Below, in pieces: positions 63,229 to 64,000 of a stretch of 64,000 nt of DNA; position 1 is the stretch's first letter; each line of letters starts with the position of its first letter. The stretch is from JAGNLM01 sp964439835. Its GTDB lineage: Bacteria; Pseudomonadota; Gammaproteobacteria; JAABTG01. Location: positions 1 to 64,000 of the forward strand of contig CAYTPQ010000012.1 of NCBI GenBank assembly GCA_964439835.1, in the 5' to 3' direction. The notes beneath the pieces were generated by a model, which did not search any database, had not been told where the DNA came from, and was given only the letters and a program-made list of their open reading frames with translations. A program made the translations under genes and the position numbers.

Positions 63229-64000
63229 GTGTCTGGCCGGCACACCGCCCTCGACTGCATCGTTGCCGTCGCCCGGCGTTACGGCGTCGATCTGTCGGCC
63301 GAGCGCCTGGCACACGAGCACGTACTCGCCGAGGGCGAGCCACCGACCGCGACGTTGCTGCGCATCGCGCGGGAGAACGGCTTCAAGGCCCACGCGGCAA
63401 TCCTCGACTGGGATCGGCTGAAAGCCCAGCCGGCGGGCGCCTTTCCCGCGCTCCTGAGGCTGCGCAACGGCAACACGGTGGTCGCGCTCGTCTTCCGGCC
63501 CGACACCGGCGAGGTCGCCGTCGCCGACCCTCTGGCCGATGGGCCCGGGCCGCTGATGCTCTCACGCGAAAAGCTCCAAGCCGCGTGGGGCGGCGAGACC
63601 CTGTTCCTGAAACGCGTATTCCGCCTCACCGACGACCGGCAGCCGTTCGGACTGCGCTGGTTCGTACCGGAGCTCTGGCGCCAGCGGCGCCTGTTCCGGG
63701 ACGTCGCGATCGCGGCCTTCACCCTGTACCTGCTGGCGCTGGCGCTACCGGTGTTCTTCCAGCTCGTGATCGACCGCGTGCTGGTTCACCAGAGCTACTC
63801 GACGCTCTACGTGCTGGCCGCCGGCGTCGCGCTCGCCCTCGTCTTCGAGGCCCTATTCGGGTTCCTGCGCCAGTACCTGCTGCTCTACGCCACCACCCGG
63901 ATGGACCTGCGGCTGTCGGCACGGGTGTTCGCCCATCTGGTGAGCCTGCCGGTGGCCTTCTTCGAGCGCACCCTGACCGGTGTCGTGCTGCAGCACGTTC
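63229..64000 (+). CDS. Type I secretion ABC transporter with C39-like domain (3' end outside window)
   Basis: From the GTG at 63229 (GAAGGGGG upstream) 257 residues are visible. Residues 1-125 are a C39 peptidase-like domain (TALDCIVAVARRYGVDLSAE; GDxTG-like FRPDTGEVAVADPLAD). The one cysteine does not fall at the catalytic position of C39 peptidases, so it is read as an inactive CLD, as in HlyB-type exporters of RTX proteins. The membrane domain starts about residue 155 (VAIAAFTLYLLALALPVFFQ) with LVIDRVLVHQSYSTLYVL, and the sequence leaves the window before the ATPase domain. It most likely exports the upstream repeat protein. Confidence 0.9.
   Translation, partial: MSGRHTALDCIVAVARRYGVDLSAERLAHEHVLAEGEPPTATLLRIARENGFKAHAAILDWDRLKAQPAGAFPALLRLRNGNTVVALVFRPDTGEVAVADPLADGPGPLMLSREKLQAAWGGETLFLKRVFRLTDDRQPFGLRWFVPELWRQRRLFRDVAIAAFTLYLLALALPVFFQLVIDRVLVHQSYSTLYVLAAGVALALVFEALFGFLRQYLLLYATTRMDLRLSARVFAHLVSLPVAFFERTLTGVVLQHV

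Noticed and set aside
63229..63600. Active C39 peptidase (bacteriocin-type maturation) in the ABC transporter
   Set aside because: The single early cysteine is not at the catalytic Cys position and the His/Asp context is not of the active type; it fits an inactive C39-like domain.

Overview
The window is 64 kb of very GC-rich DNA from a Gram-negative bacterium, most likely a gammaproteobacterium of the Chromatiales / sulfur-oxidiser type. This is inferred from an E. coli-like DapD and PepN, a complete Na+-pumping NADH:quinone reductase operon with nqrM, a lexA-imuA-imuB-imuC cassette, a DsrC-family protein, a small secreted protein resembling sulfur globule proteins, and LPS-type glycosyltransferases. 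A run of ten N at 3690-3699 marks an assembly gap, so this is a draft contig. I found no tRNA, rRNA or CRISPR array.

Layout. 1-2.7 kb: 3' half of dapD, a lipoprotein gene and ilvD. 2.8-9.1 kb: the SOS mutasome operon lexA-imuA-imuB-imuC behind a near-consensus LexA box; imuC is interrupted by a palindromic repeat insertion that contains the assembly gap. 9.1-17 kb: two small unknown genes, a histidine-rich thioredoxin, dusA, pepN and zwf. 17-24.4 kb: a fused TVP38/TMEM64-disulfide oxidoreductase, a SnoaL-like exported protein, and a three-gene lipid cluster equivalent to E. coli ynbB, ynbD and ynbC. 24.4-25.4 kb: gene debris, with pieces of mobA and of a formate dehydrogenase large subunit. 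25.4-31 kb: a lower-GC glycosyltransferase island (two GT9, two GT4, one ELM1-like) with a CHCC zinc-finger gene. 31.4-35 kb: a PAP2 phosphatase, a BioB-like radical SAM protein, an internally deleted fdhE, a DUF423 protein and the sulfur-globule-like protein. 35-41.2 kb: nqrABCDEF-nqrM. 41.5-48.5 kb: DUF454, an unknown 387-residue protein, a P-type cation ATPase, a broken universal stress protein gene, glgC and a DsrC-family fusion. 48.6-53.5 kb: a TatT-DctP-DctQM TRAP transporter followed by a trypsin-like protease. 53.8-57.8 kb: an XRE regulator, a DUF2784-like protein, a DegT aminotransferase and a GlpD-like flavoprotein. 57.8-64 kb: a 1533-residue repeat protein, a 100-residue unknown and the start of a type I secretion ABC transporter, which together look like an export locus for a surface protein.

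The most unusual items are: the DsrC-family domain lacking both redox cysteines and fused to an N-terminal beta-sandwich-like domain; the repeat insertion in imuC, open in frame up to the gap on both sides; three genes that keep both ends but have lost their middles (formate dehydrogenase, fdhE, usp); a mosaic secreted repeat protein; and two dispersed palindromic repeat families.
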